Assembly (NCBI GenBank): GCA_028564705.1
Contig: JAPXFQ010002461.1
Span: 124,001-188,000 of the forward strand
From: Apricaphanius iberus
Lineage: Eukaryota; Chordata; Actinopteri; Cyprinodontiformes; Aphaniidae
Direction: 5' to 3'
Length of the DNA: 64,000 nucleotides
The notes below the pieces were generated by a model that was not told the origin of the DNA, searched no databases, and saw nothing but the letters and a program-made list of their open reading frames with translations. Of this stretch, positions 36,815 through 47,199 are shown one piece after another (within the stretch, counting starts at the first letter, position 1; each line of letters begins with the position of its first letter). The position numbers were made by a program, and so were the translations under genes.

Positions 36815-37245
36815 ATGTTAAAATGACCGCTTATGAACATTTACACGTTCCAGAGACATAGTAGTAAAACAACTTTAAAAAGGTTTAGAATGCCATTTAA
36901 AGGACATATGCACAAAAATTCTCAAAACAAACAAATATGAAGATATTTTGAACAAAAAAAATTTCACACATTTATAAAACTAAAGCTCAACATTGTCTGC
37001 TTTTCTGGTTACTTATATATAGCTTTAATATTGCACAAAAGACCCCTTACATATATTTCATACGTTTCTTTTCTGTTAAATGACTTTTTTTTTTAAACTT
37101 TCAATATCTGGTGTACCTGGTTAAAAGTATATAGGCACAGTTTGATGACATTATCAAAATCCATAACCGCGGTATAGTAAAAATCTCTACTTTTGACTAA
37201 ATTTATATCATTTCTACCTTATACCTTATATTGCCCACTACTAGT
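36815..37245 (+). mobile_element. Fragment of the outer hAT-type element family (second copy)
   Basis: Matches the element at 3758-5336 block by block: ttaaaatgaccgcttatgaa, then aaaagtatataggcacag, then tgatgacatta, then a closing ttgcccactactagt that reverse-complements to TAGTAGTGGGCAATAT. The first about 100 bp of the element are missing and the inner MITE is absent, so this copy never received the nested insertion or split off earlier. Confidence 0.6.
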
Positions 37246-37249
37246 TATA

Positions 37250-38680
37250 ACTGATGCCATTTGATTTCTGTTTAAGAAAGCTAGAGCCAATTTGATCAAC
37301 TGTCATTGAAAACCCAAAACACTCTAGACTGATCATACCTGAATTGTCTTGTTTTACTTCTACTTTGAGCAGTGATTCCTTGATGGTTGGCAACTTGTGA
37401 AACATTTGGTTGAAATTGGTGGAAACACCTTAGGATGAGCCGTAGGAAAATATTAGATAGAAAAGTTAAACTGGACCAAAGTGTTCTACACTGATTAAAG
37501 ATTGTTCAAATCAAAGCTGCTCGATATATCAAATCATCCCTGCAAAAGGACGCAGTGGATGCAATATTTGGTAGGTTGCTCTGGTTGTGATTTAGATCTC
37601 AGTCTGCTTAAGATAAGAAAGCTTAGGGAGAAAGGCTTGGAGACTGATGATGAGAAAGTAATATGAGGGAAAAATGAATTCGTTTTCCAACCATTACCCT
37701 AAACAATAAAAATTTATTGCTACTGCATTTTTTACATGCTACAAAATTTGTAAAAAAATTGGCAGTTAAAATGTCAACCCAGTGGTATCGCGCATGGTTT
37801 CATCTCGTTAACTGGATGCACTGTTGCTTCTCTGCTTACAGCTGCAGATGATCTTCCTGCCAAAACCTTCAGTGTTGGAATGCGGACACTGATCTGCGTT
37901 GGGGTGTGTCATTGGTAGCATACGGTTACATTAACATTCTCATAACGTGTACATGACTGTTTCCATGGTGACAAACCTGCTCCAGATTAAATGGCAACAA
38001 GCATTGGTTGAAAAATGCTATTTGAAGGCTTAGCTTGTGAGGAAAACAAATGGGAAGACGTCGCAGTCTATCCTGTCTATTTAATGGTTTCCTAATGGGT
38101 CATTTCTAACAAACTGTGAGGCTTTTCTGTTGCGTTTCATACGGGGAGCACTGACACAGTAAAACCTCTACATATTGTGTTTACCTGTACAGGCCAGAAG
38201 CAATTAGCTGATTAACTGATTAATTTATGAGAGGAAATAATTCAGCTAGAAGAGATAGTGATTTATTGCAATTATAGAGGTTAATTAACAGGCATCAAGG
38301 CCATTTTCTTTCTCCTTTAAAAAGGCAAAACAACTTTTCTTATTTACATTTCCAATATTTGATACACTGTCAAAGTCGAGCAGTATAGAGGAAGAAGCGT
38401 GATATTGGATTGGTTATTGAACATCTATTTAATTGGAATTGACAGCCATGAGTACCAAAATGTACCAAAAATGTTATCCGTAGTCATGAAAGATGTACTG
38501 AGTCAAATTCACAAATAATCCTAAAAAAAAAAACATCTAAGTGCAACGTTTATTCCAAATCAGAGTAGACCCCCATTCTCCGAATTCTCACAATCGCTTA
38601 TTTTTAATTTTTTTCTGTAGAATGCAATTCCAAATTATTAATGTATTTAAAAAAAATTAAAATGTAGCTTTGGAAGTTGA
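37250..38680. other. Intronic DNA, nothing recognised
   Basis: No transposon ends or exons identified. AT-rich. Confidence 0.35.
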
Positions 38681-38686
38681 AATATA

Positions 38687-39605
38687 CAGTACTGTGCAAA
38701 ATCTTTAGTCAGGTTTGAAAAAATGCAAAAACAAAAAATACTTTCAAAATTGCTGAATCAATCAACAAAAAACAGTGAATGAACAAAAGAGAAATCTAAA
38801 GCAAATCAATATTTGGTGTGACCACCATTTGCCTTCAAACCAAAATTAATTCGTCTAGGTTCACTTACACACAGTTTTTGACGGAACTCAGCTGGTATGT
38901 TGTACCAAACATCTGGGAGAACAAACCACAGATCTACTGTGAATGTAGGCTTCCTTACATCCTTCCGTCTCTTCACGTAATCCCAGACACACTGGATGGG
39001 ACTGCACTAATGTTGAGATCAGGGCTCTGTGGGGACCATACCATCACTTCCAGGACTTCTACACTTAAGATAGTCCTTAATGGCTTTGACTATGTGTTTG
39101 GGGTTGTTTTCTTGCTGCAGAATGAATTTGGGTCCGATCATACGCCTCCCTGATGGTATTGCATGATGGATAAATATCTCTGTATTTCTCAGCATTGAGA
39201 ACATCATTAAACCTGAACAAATCTCCAATTTAATTTGCAGAAATGCAGCCCCGAATGTTCAAGGACCTCCCCCATGCTTCAATGTTTCCTGCACACACTC
39301 ATTATTCTACCGCTCTCCAGCACTTTAATGAACAAACGGGCTTCTGCTACAGCCAAATACTGTGTTTGAAATTTTGACTCATCGTTCCAGAGCACCTGCT
39401 GCCATTTTTTCTGCACCCCAGTTCCTATGTTTTACACATACTTGAGTTGCTTGGCCTGGTTTCCAAATCCTTGTCCGGGAGAGACCTTGCTGATGCAGTA
39501 TAACTACCTTATGTCTGGTCGCTGTGCTCAGTCTTGCCATGACATGAAACTACCTTCCACAACCTCACCCTGGTAGCAGAGTTTGGCTGTTCCTCACCCA
39601 GTTTT
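38687..39605 (-). pseudogene. Tc1-like element, truncated and mutated transposase
   Basis: TA (38685-38686) and CAGTACTGTGCAAAATCTTT mark one intact end. On the minus strand the transposase region is readable as short pieces; FILQQENNPKH (about 39095-39130) corresponds to the QQDNDPKH box, with the catalytic Asp changed to Glu and the next Asp to Asn. Many stops and shifts. The 5' end stops near 39605, where a hAT-type element begins, so the insertion or a deletion removed it. Dead copy. Confidence 0.75.
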
Positions 39606-39608
39606 TAG

Positions 39609-39930
39609 TAAGGCTGGGCGATATACCAAATATTTCATATTTCACAAAAATATGTGTTTTAGTTTAGCGGGGATCATGCCCTTTTAAGAAATGAGCACTG
39701 CCTTGAGTCCTGTGACTATGCAGAGTCATGTGACTTCATCATCACAGTCATGTGACTTCCCTTCATAATTCACTGAGAGGGAGGGAGAGGGCGACTTCAG
39801 CCTTCCCTTCACATACAGAGGCAGAAATACAGCAGCAAAACTGAATCGCGATAAAACGATCTCTCAAAAATGACATCGTCAAACATGTAGATTGTGAAAC
39901 AGACTTAAATCGTCATATTTCCTACCCCTA
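39609..39930. mobile_element. hAT-type MITE (TAAGGCTGGGCGATAT ends)
   Basis: The left end TAAGGCTGGGCGATATACC and reverse-complemented right end TAGGGGTAGGAAATATGACG match at 11 of the first 16 bases. The interior has tcatgtgacttc repeats. No duplication of 8 bp is evident in the flanks (gtttttag, atcagcac). It sits exactly at the broken edge of the Tc1 relic. Confidence 0.5.
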
Positions 39931-41235
39931 ATCAGCACAAGCAAGTAATCATGAAAAACCATCTGTAAAACAGAGCAGCAGGAGCAACATAAAGAAATAA
40001 TTAATTAATTAATCTGACAAAGTTTCCCTAGTGTTCATACTGAGCCAAATACCAACTTTAAGATTAAAAACTACTTTGTGTGTGATGTATTTTCCATGCC
40101 AAATACCTATAACCAATCTGGAAAACACTGAGGAAATAGGAGTTTGTATGCCATGTTAAAGCCCACAGCCTTTTCCTTCTCAATGTAAAATACATTAAAG
40201 GAAAATATTATGACTATTTTTCCACAATTTAAAATAGGTCTAAGAGTTCCAGAAAACATGTTTCTGAAGTTGTTTCCTGGAAATAACTTGTAGGAAACAA
40301 TAGTTACCAACCTGTATTTCTCTCTGTTTCAGCCCCTTGCAGATTGTGCTGTTTTCTGCTGATCATTACATATTAATGAGCTTACTGTTAACTTGGCCAC
40401 GCCCAACGCTTCTAAAATCTTTGCTCACGCCCACCACTCTCATAATGACTGTTACCACTATGTGTGAAAGTTATGGACATGGCTGCTGCAGTAGTTCAAC
40501 CATACACACAAAAAAGGGAATTAAACCATACAAGAAAAAAAATGAGTTCAACCAAACATGTTTGAACCAGAATTTGCTCCTGTAGGAGGGGAGTCTTCTG
40601 CACAGCAAATTTAAAAGTGGAGATTTAACACTATCATAGTTGAAATCAGCACTCATGCAGAGTTTCTATGGTGACCACTGTGGTCAACTCAGATAAATAA
40701 CTCAAGACACATGATAAAAAATGTTACAACATAAAGGTTGCAATTACTCTGTCGGTGTTAATACTAATAATACAGATGGGAGCACTGCTCTTCAGTGACC
40801 TGGATCTGTGGACAGGTTGTACTGTAAACTACTGAATTTCCACTCATGGGATCAATAAAGTATTTTTGATTTAATTGAAAATTAACTGAAAATATTTTTA
40901 TTCTGATAATTCCACTCCCCAATGTTTCTGTGTGAGAACCTGATACTCAGAGAATTCAGCAAAAATACTTCTGAATGATTATTGAAGAAATTACTTAAAG
41001 TTAAAAGTATAGATTTAACTGCTTACCTGGAACTCTGATATCTTCCTGAGACGCCGACTCTAAAGCCTTCCAGCTCCATCAGCTGACTCCAGCTCTCTAG
41101 CACCGCAGAGACCCCGCTCTTTGAGCTCCGTGCGGCGGCAGGTCTTCAGCCTTCCCCGCCCTTACCGCCAGCATCTTACCATCAAAAATAAATCCAACCT
41201 ATGCTGCTCTTCTGCGGCAGATCTCACGTCTTTTT

Positions 41236-42030
41236 TTTTTTTTTTTTTTTTTACGTGTCCTGTCTAGCAGTTTGCCACTCAGAATTGGTGTCTGACTACC
41301 AAGTAAAAGCCCAACAGATTTACTTTCCCAAGCAGAGTATTACTACTTTGCTGTAACACTCCACTTGATGTATATGTATTAAAAAATCTTTATTAGTGAT
41401 TACTGCGGGTTCAATTTCCTGAAGTCATGGACACGAAACCGAGAAAAGAAGGAAGAAAGGAAGAAGGTGAAGAAGAGAAACCGCACCAGCAGAGGCGCGA
41501 ACTGACGACACAAGATAGGGAGGCAAACAAAAAACACAAGAAAACATCCCAGTCCTCCACCTCTGCCGCATGGCAGAGAAGCAGTAAAACAAAACAAACA
41601 AAAACAACCAACTGAACAGAACCACACCAATAGTTCAGATCAAGTAATAAAACCTAAGAATTACACATTCACTACACACAAGCATGGATTAATAAACACA
41701 ATATTAATGTTTCTGTTAAGCTCCTGGTAAAAGCTAACTAATGACAATAACCTCAACTCAAGATATGTCCGTCCGCACCAATGTCCCCACACCTATGTGT
41801 GTGTGCTAGCATGCAGGTCTGAATAAGGTTTCCCCATGCAAGTGATTGATAGCTGGTGTAAGGAACCGTCAATCCGTCCTACAGGAATCGACACAGACAT
41901 GAAGGAGGCAGGAGGCGCATGCATCCAGAGTCAGTCCCACAGAGCGCAGGAGCCGCAGGCGGACCAGCGCAGGGCCGATCACCCACCAAGAGAGGAACAG
42001 ATGGAAGCCCCAGGGGAACACCAAGCAGCC
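41236..42030 (-). mobile_element. Retroposed poly(A)-tailed RNA copy with 19-bp target duplication, source unknown
   Basis: Inserted in Kolobok B. The target gcagatctcacgtcttttt is present on both sides (41217-41235 and 42031-42049), and the insert's minus-strand 3' end is an A run of about 17-22 (T run at 41231-41252). Copy A shows the empty site. Long duplications plus poly(A) are the mark of L1-type retrotransposition. The body has no reverse transcriptase motif. A minus frame of about 66-76 codons (41400-41630) begins with a hydrophobic stretch but looks low-complexity. An AATAAA lies about 137 bases before the tail, farther than usual. It could be a processed non-coding RNA, a pseudogene UTR or a SINE-like element. 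Confidence 0.75.
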
Positions 42031-42128
42031 GCAGATCTCACGTCTTTTTGACCCGTTCTCAGCAGCTCAATTTGGCGGCGCGTTTCCCTTCTACTCCGCG
42101 GTTGCTTCTTCTACCACCAGCATCTTAC

Positions 42129-42264
42129 CATAAAGAATAAAGTCAACCCATGCCGCTCTTCTGTCCTCTTCCACTGGGACCCGATAAAGTGTTTTGAGTT
42201 CTTTTGAGCAGCCAAAAACGGAGCATTTTGCGTGGAGCTGCATCATGGTGTTTCCTAATCTGAA
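42129..42264 (-). pseudogene. THAP-like first exon of Kolobok transposase (copy B)
   Basis: Reads HAKCSVFGCSKELKTLYRVP then WVDFIL, nearly identical to copy A at 31711-31828, and ends at a GGTAAG donor. The Met before Gln-Leu-His is doubled here. The frame upstream stays open to 42324, but the natural start is most likely the Met at about 42246. The second half of the zinc finger and the catalytic part are absent. Confidence 0.65.
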
Positions 42265-42302
42265 CAAGTGCTTTCCAATCGTAAACTGTTGTTTACTGCT
42301 GT

Positions 42303-42370
42303 ACCTGTTGGGTGGAGACAGCAATCACCTGTTGGGTGGAGACAGCAATCACCTGGTGGGTGGAGACAGC
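42303..42370. repeat. 24-bp tandem repeat (2.8 copies)
   Basis: Unit acctgttgggtggagacagc plus aatc, repeated at 42303, 42327 and 42351 (last partial). Lies inside Kolobok B; copy A has a single unit. Confidence 0.9.
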
Positions 42371-42504
42371 TCCGAGGAGGTGTGGATATTCCAATAGTCC
42401 GGCTTTTTTCCCAAATTTATATGCATGTATATGCACCAGAGACACACAATAACAACCCAAATCCCAAGAAAAGGGATTTTTTTTTCATAATATGTCTCCT
42501 TTAA

Positions 42505-43265
42505 ACATCAAGACTTCCTGTTATCTGCTCAAGTCTTCTCCAGGCCAGTTCATCATAACATCCATCTGTTGTGTGTGGTCTGACATCCTTTTGCAGAATG
42601 CTCTTTTTCTGATTCAATAATGTCAAGTATAGAGAGACCAAAACCCAGAAGTATGAAATGGCAAAGGAGTGAAATGATCAACCTTTACTGAAGTCAACAA
42701 AGCTTTTTTAGTGGTCTGAACGAACAGCTGACATGCTTCCACAGAAGAATTGGTATAGTGGAGGATTTTTCAGAATTTCAAACAACCGCACTCTCCAGTT
42801 TAAAAAAGAAAAAAGCGACGTCACAACAACGAATCTTCCAGTGAAAGTTACCATTGAATTTATTCTAGCAGTAATCTGAAATGCATTCCAAACTTGCCGC
42901 TTTTAAGGTAGTTGGATATTCCACACATTTGTTTCATTAAGGCGTCTCAGCTAGAGCTGAGCTCATGAAGCGGATACATCACCGCCAAACGCTCGCTCTG
43001 GAAGGCAGTGGTTTCAATTGTGGACCGTCACAAAATTTCCATAAATCCCAGAAAATAAATCGATACCTGTGCGATCTCTTGAAAAGGTAACCCCAAACTT
43101 TAGCCCATCTGCCGAGTAGAAACTTGGCGAGGGAGGAATTGGTGAGGAGCCAGACCTGTGCTCTCTCTCTTCAAAGGCCTAGGGGTGTGTGCTTTTGACT
43201 GACAGGTCCATCTAAACTAATGCTATTCCCTAATGGTAGCTAACAGCTTGTGCCGTAATCTGCTT

Positions 43266-43296
<31 letters not shown>

Positions 43297-43450
43297 TTTC
43301 TCGAGCACGTCCTTCAGCCGCTGACTAACGTTCAGACTCAAGACATTTCATGTTTCTGAACTTCACCATCAGTTGCTTCTTCGTTTTTTTTTCCTTTGGT
43401 TTTGGATGTTAATCATGCACTTATTGGACAAAGATGGCTTGCTCTGGCAT
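42505..43450. other. Intronic DNA with a 28-C run
   Basis: An uninterrupted C tract spans 43266-43293. Otherwise no exon or transposon end is recognised. Confidence 0.4.
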
Positions 43451-43454
43451 TGAT

Positions 43455-44440
43455 TACAGTAACAGACGGTCCAAGAATTCTCTGCTTCGCCAGCAGTGGG
43501 GGAGAGAATGGGCTTGATATGGGCTGATGCTTCGCCAAGAGTCCACTATCTCAATGTCCGTTCCCTGGATGTTCACCAGTGTCAGTGTGGTGGGTCTGTG
43601 TCTCCGGAAGTCCACCACTAACTCTTTGGTTTTCCCAGAATTGATCAGCAGGTAGTTCTGCTGGCACCAGTCCACAAAGTCCAGAGTCCACTCTCTGTAC
43701 TCTGAGTTTTCCTCAATTGTGATTAGGCCGACTCTGGCAGAGTTGTCAGAGAACTTCTGTAGTTGGTGGCATGGGGAGTTGATGGAGAAGTGTGGAGAGT
43801 GAAGGGGAATGGTGCCAGCACAGTTCCCTGTGGGGCCCCGTACTGCAGGCCAGTGTGTCAGAGACACAGCCCCGTTTCCTCACATACTGTCGTCCTGTGA
43901 GATAGTCCAGTCCACTCCTGACAGCTTCAGCTTGTCCCTCAGAAATCATGGCTGGATGGTATTGAAAGAACTGGAGAAATCAAAGAACAGGATCCTCACA
44001 GTGCTTCTAGACTTCTTCAGGTGAGTCAGAGTTCGCTGCAGGACGTAGGTGATGTCATCCTCAACTCTGATGCCAGTATGGTAAGCAAACTGCAGCAGAT
44101 CTGAAGAAGACATCACCAAGGGGCGCAGATGATTTAGAACCAACCTCTCAAGGGTCTTTATCAGAAGTGATGTCAGAGCTACTGGCCTGTAGCTGCCGAG
44201 GTCCTTGGGATGGGAGGTCTTGGGTACCACTACTACACAGGAGGTCTTCCACAGCTGTGGTACTTTCGCCCACCAACAGGCTCAGGCTGAACAGATATCC
44301 TAGAATGCCACACAGGTGATCTGCGCAGCACTTTAAGGGCCTGGAGCCGATGCCTTCTGGACCCCGAAACACATCCCCCCTCGAGATGTGTTTCGGGGTC
44401 TAAAGCGAACCAAGTGGAAAAGGGGGAAGAGTCTCTCAAC
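43455..44440 (-). pseudogene. CR1/L2-group LINE reverse transcriptase pseudogene
   Basis: Minus-strand pieces in order: PKDLGSYRPVALTSLLIKTLERLV (about 44140-44215), LQFAYHTGIRVEDDITYVLQ (about 44040-44100), then motif A as ILFFDFSSSFNTIQ (about 43950-44000), YLTGRQYV, and finally the catalytic box as FSDNSARVG (about 43722-43755), where live relatives have SDDSA. The second catalytic Asp is thus lost. At least two frameshifts separate the pieces. Upstream of 44230 a further part of the ORF is readable up to a 16-bp hairpin at 44360-44400. Dead copy; 3' end not identified. Confidence 0.8.
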
Positions 44441-44444
44441 TGTG

Positions 44445-45520
44445 GTCTTCTGGCTGAAAGCGACTGCAGCCTATGTTGGCTTCAGTTAGCTCCGGACTAG
44501 CTCCTGACTAGCTTGTAGCTATGTCGGCTCGGAGTGTCAATCCTCCGCCCCTACCCTCACAGTGCTTCTCTCTTTGCCCATTTTTGTATTTTCTGAGAGT
44601 GATGAGGTTAGTGACGCGACTAGGGTTGCAGCGGTGGGGACCGCCAGTTGGCTTCATTTTCTTCTCTTCAAAAACCTATAGGTGACATCATCTGAGGGTT
44701 TGTCCAATGTATTTACAGTCTATGAAAAAAAATCACCACTGTCCGTACCTCACATGTGGCTGCTCTCTTCCAGTCAGATAGGTGAAATAATCTTAAATCA
44801 GTATTGCTCTGGTGCAGAGTTAAAAAGCACCTCATCACATGGTTCCGCCCACTGTCTCAGCCTTATCCCTCCTTCTGTTACAAATGTTTGAGAGAAGTCT
44901 CCATTTGTTCTGTGTGATGTTGTGCAGCACCTGTTCAGTATGGCAGTGGTGCAGAGCTCCTGCCTGCTTTTGGGGGGGGGTTCTAAAAATACCCGCTGGG
45001 GAAGGCTGGCTGGATATAGCCAGGAGGCAGGGAAAACAAGGCAGCACAGGGAAATTGGCTGCTTGTGTATTCTATCGGACCCAAAAGGGAATGTTTGTCA
45101 TGAAGTCAGCTGCTTGAGGTTTTCACGGATGTGTACAAAGTGTAGTGGGGGGGTATATATTTAGTCGCAGTGATTCAATGTCAGCAGATTGCATGGCTTC
45201 AAATCAAAAAATTGTATTTTTTGATGTCGTTCTTTCTTGTTTCAGTCTAGTATTTAGATTATCAATAGTTTTACCTGTGCAACACACTCTGTATAGAAGA
45301 GACAGATGACCTTTATTCTTCTCTTTATTCTCTGTGAGAGAAGCAGTTTAGTGTTTCACATCCTTAAGGGATTTTTTGGATATGGAGTTATTTTGTATTT
45401 ATTTATTTCTTAGTGACTGAAGACAAGAAGATAATGACTTGAAAGTGCATGCATGAGTAGACCTTCAAATTATTTCATATAGCAGAAATGTCTTAACTAT
45501 TGATTCACTAAGTCGACAGT
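44445..45520. other. Intronic DNA with repeat-like fragment
   Basis: 44470-44720 resembles a dispersed fish repeat (phrases such as gtatttacagtctatgaaaa), with no ends found. A G9-10 run lies near 44972. Nothing else recognised. Confidence 0.3.
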
Positions 45521-45523
45521 CCA

Positions 45524-45834
45524 TCGTATGTATGTGTATGTATGTGTATATATATATATGTGTGTATGTGTGTGTATATATATATATGTGTGTATGTGTG
45601 TGTATATATATATATGTGTGTATGTGTATATATATATATATATGTGTGTATGTGTATATATATATATGTGTGTATGTGTATATATATATATATGTGTGTA
45701 TGTGTATATATATATATATGTGTGTATGTGTATATATATATATGTGTGTATGTGTATATATATATATATGTGTGTATGTGTGTATATATATATATATGTG
45801 TGTGTATGTGTGTATATATATATATATATGTGTG

Positions 45835-45921
<87 letters not shown>

Positions 45922-46140
45922 GTGTGTATGTGTATATATATATATGTGTGTATGTGTATATATATATATGTGTGTATGTGTATATATATATATATGTGTG
46001 TATGTGTATATATATATATGTGTGTATGTGTATATATATATATAATAATATTATATGTGTATATATATATATGTGTATGTATATATATATATATATGTGT
46101 CTGTGTGTGTGTATATATATATATATATGTGTGTGTGTAT
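45524..46140. repeat. Long (TA)n/(TG)n compound satellite
   Basis: About 600 bp of alternating TATATATA and TGTGTATGTG blocks in a rough 22-26-bp higher-order period. The long open frames across it in five frames, made of Tyr, Ile, Val, Cys, His and Thr, are artefacts of the repeat and not proteins. Confidence 0.95.
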
Positions 46141-46141
46141 A

Positions 46142-47195
46142 CACTACCGTTCAAAAGTTTGGGGTCACCCAAACAATTTTGTGTTTTCCATGAAAAGTCA
46201 CACTTATTCACCACCATACGTTGTGAAATGAATAAAAAATAGAGTCAAGACATTGACAAGGTTAGAAATAATGATTTTTATTTGAAATAAGATTGTTTTT
46301 ACATCAAACTTTGCTTTCATCAAAGAATCCTCCATTTGCAGCAATTACAGCATTGCAGACCTTTGGCATTCTAGCTGTTAATTTGTTGAGGTAATCTGGA
46401 GAAATTGCACCCCACGCTTCTAGAAGCAGCTCCCACAATTTGGATTGGTTGGATGGGCACTTCTTGCGTACCATACGGTCAAGCTGCTCCCACAACAGCT
46501 CAACGGGGTTCAAATCTGGTGACTGCGCTGGCCACTCCATTACCGATAGAATACCAGCTGCCTGCTTCTTCTCTAAATAGTTCTTGCACAATTTCGAGGT
46601 GTGTTTTGGGTCATTGTCCTGTTGTAGGATGAAATTGGCTCCAATCAAGTGCTGTCCACTGGGTATGGCATGGCGTTGCAAAATGGAGTGATAGCCTTCC
46701 TTATTCAGAATCCCTTTTACCCTGTACAAATCTCCCACCTTACCAGCACCAAAGCAACCCCAGACCATCACATTACCTCCACCATGCTTAACAGATGGCG
46801 TCAGGCATTCTTCCAGCATCTTTTCAGTTGTTCTGCGTCTCACAAACGTTCTTCTTTGTGATCCAAACACCTCAAACTTGGATTCATCCGTCCACAGCAC
46901 TTTTTTCCAGTCTTCCTCTGTCCAATGTCTGTGTTCTTTTGCCCATCTTAATCTTTTTCTTTTATTGGCCAGTCTCAGATATGGCTTTTTCTTTGCCACT
47001 CTGCCCTGAAGCCCAGAATCCCGCAGCCGCCTCTTCACTGTAGATGTTGACACTGGTGTTTTGCGGGTACTATTTAATGAAGATGCCAGTTGGGGACCTG
47101 TGAGGCATCTGTTTCTCAAACTAGAGACTCTAATGTACTTATCCTCTTGCTCAGTTGTGCAACGCGGCCTCCCACTTCTTTTTCTACTCTGGTTA
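46142..47195 (-). mobile_element. 5'-truncated Tc1-like element of DD38E type
   Basis: The 3' terminal repeat CACTACCGTTCAAAAGTT is present at 46142, preceded by TA at the very edge of the TA/TG satellite. Transposase is read on the minus strand. No matching opposite repeat is found near 47200 or beyond, and the coding match stops near 47195, so the 5' end is lost and this copy cannot move by itself. Confidence 0.85.
46304..47195 (-). pseudogene. Tc1/mariner transposase, DD38E, missing the N-terminus
   Basis: DDE transposase that would cut and paste the element at TA sites. The frame is open from about 47195 to the stop at 46304 (about 297 codons; the first internal Met is at 47119). Visible parts: a KRSGRPR AT-hook-like linker, the second helix-turn-helix part, then the catalytic core: WTDESKF with the first Asp, GGGNVMVWGCFG glycine box, LQQDNDPKHTS with the second Asp, and SPDLNPVELLWE with Glu. 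Thirty-eight residues separate the second Asp from the Glu (34 in ordinary Tc1), matching the DD38E group called Intruder. All three catalytic residues are intact, but the first helix-turn-helix and its start codon are lost, so it should not bind its own ends. Confidence 0.85.
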
Positions 47196-47199
47196 AAAA

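Larger units (their letters stand above)
40199..42500 (-). mobile_element. Kolobok-type non-autonomous transposon B (inverted relative to A), with a retroposed insert
   Basis: Flanked by TTAA on both sides (40195-40198, 42501-42504). The ends read AGGAAAATATTATGACT and, reversed, AGGAGACATATTATGA. Sequence matches copy A in inverted orientation along its whole length except for two differences: the LINE of A is absent, and an about 795-bp poly(A)-tailed insert is present at 41236-42030. In one shared stretch the two copies' translations differ at only 2 of 82 residues, so divergence is low. Near the THAP-exon end, a 24-bp unit has expanded to nearly three copies (42303-42370); copy A has one. 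Confidence 0.8.

Noticed and set aside
41400..41630. Hydrophobic short frame inside the retroposed insert
   Set aside because: Overlapping frames on both strands are equally open and composition is biased (Phe, Leu, Cys runs); no evidence of a protein.
45465..46217. Long open frames (up to 250 codons) in several frames
   Set aside because: They are translations of a TA/TG satellite (Tyr-Ile-His-Thr or Val-Cys-Tyr-Ile runs) present in most frames at once, so they are not genes.
46405..47043. Plus-strand frames across the DD38E transposase
   Set aside because: Shadows of the minus-strand transposase.
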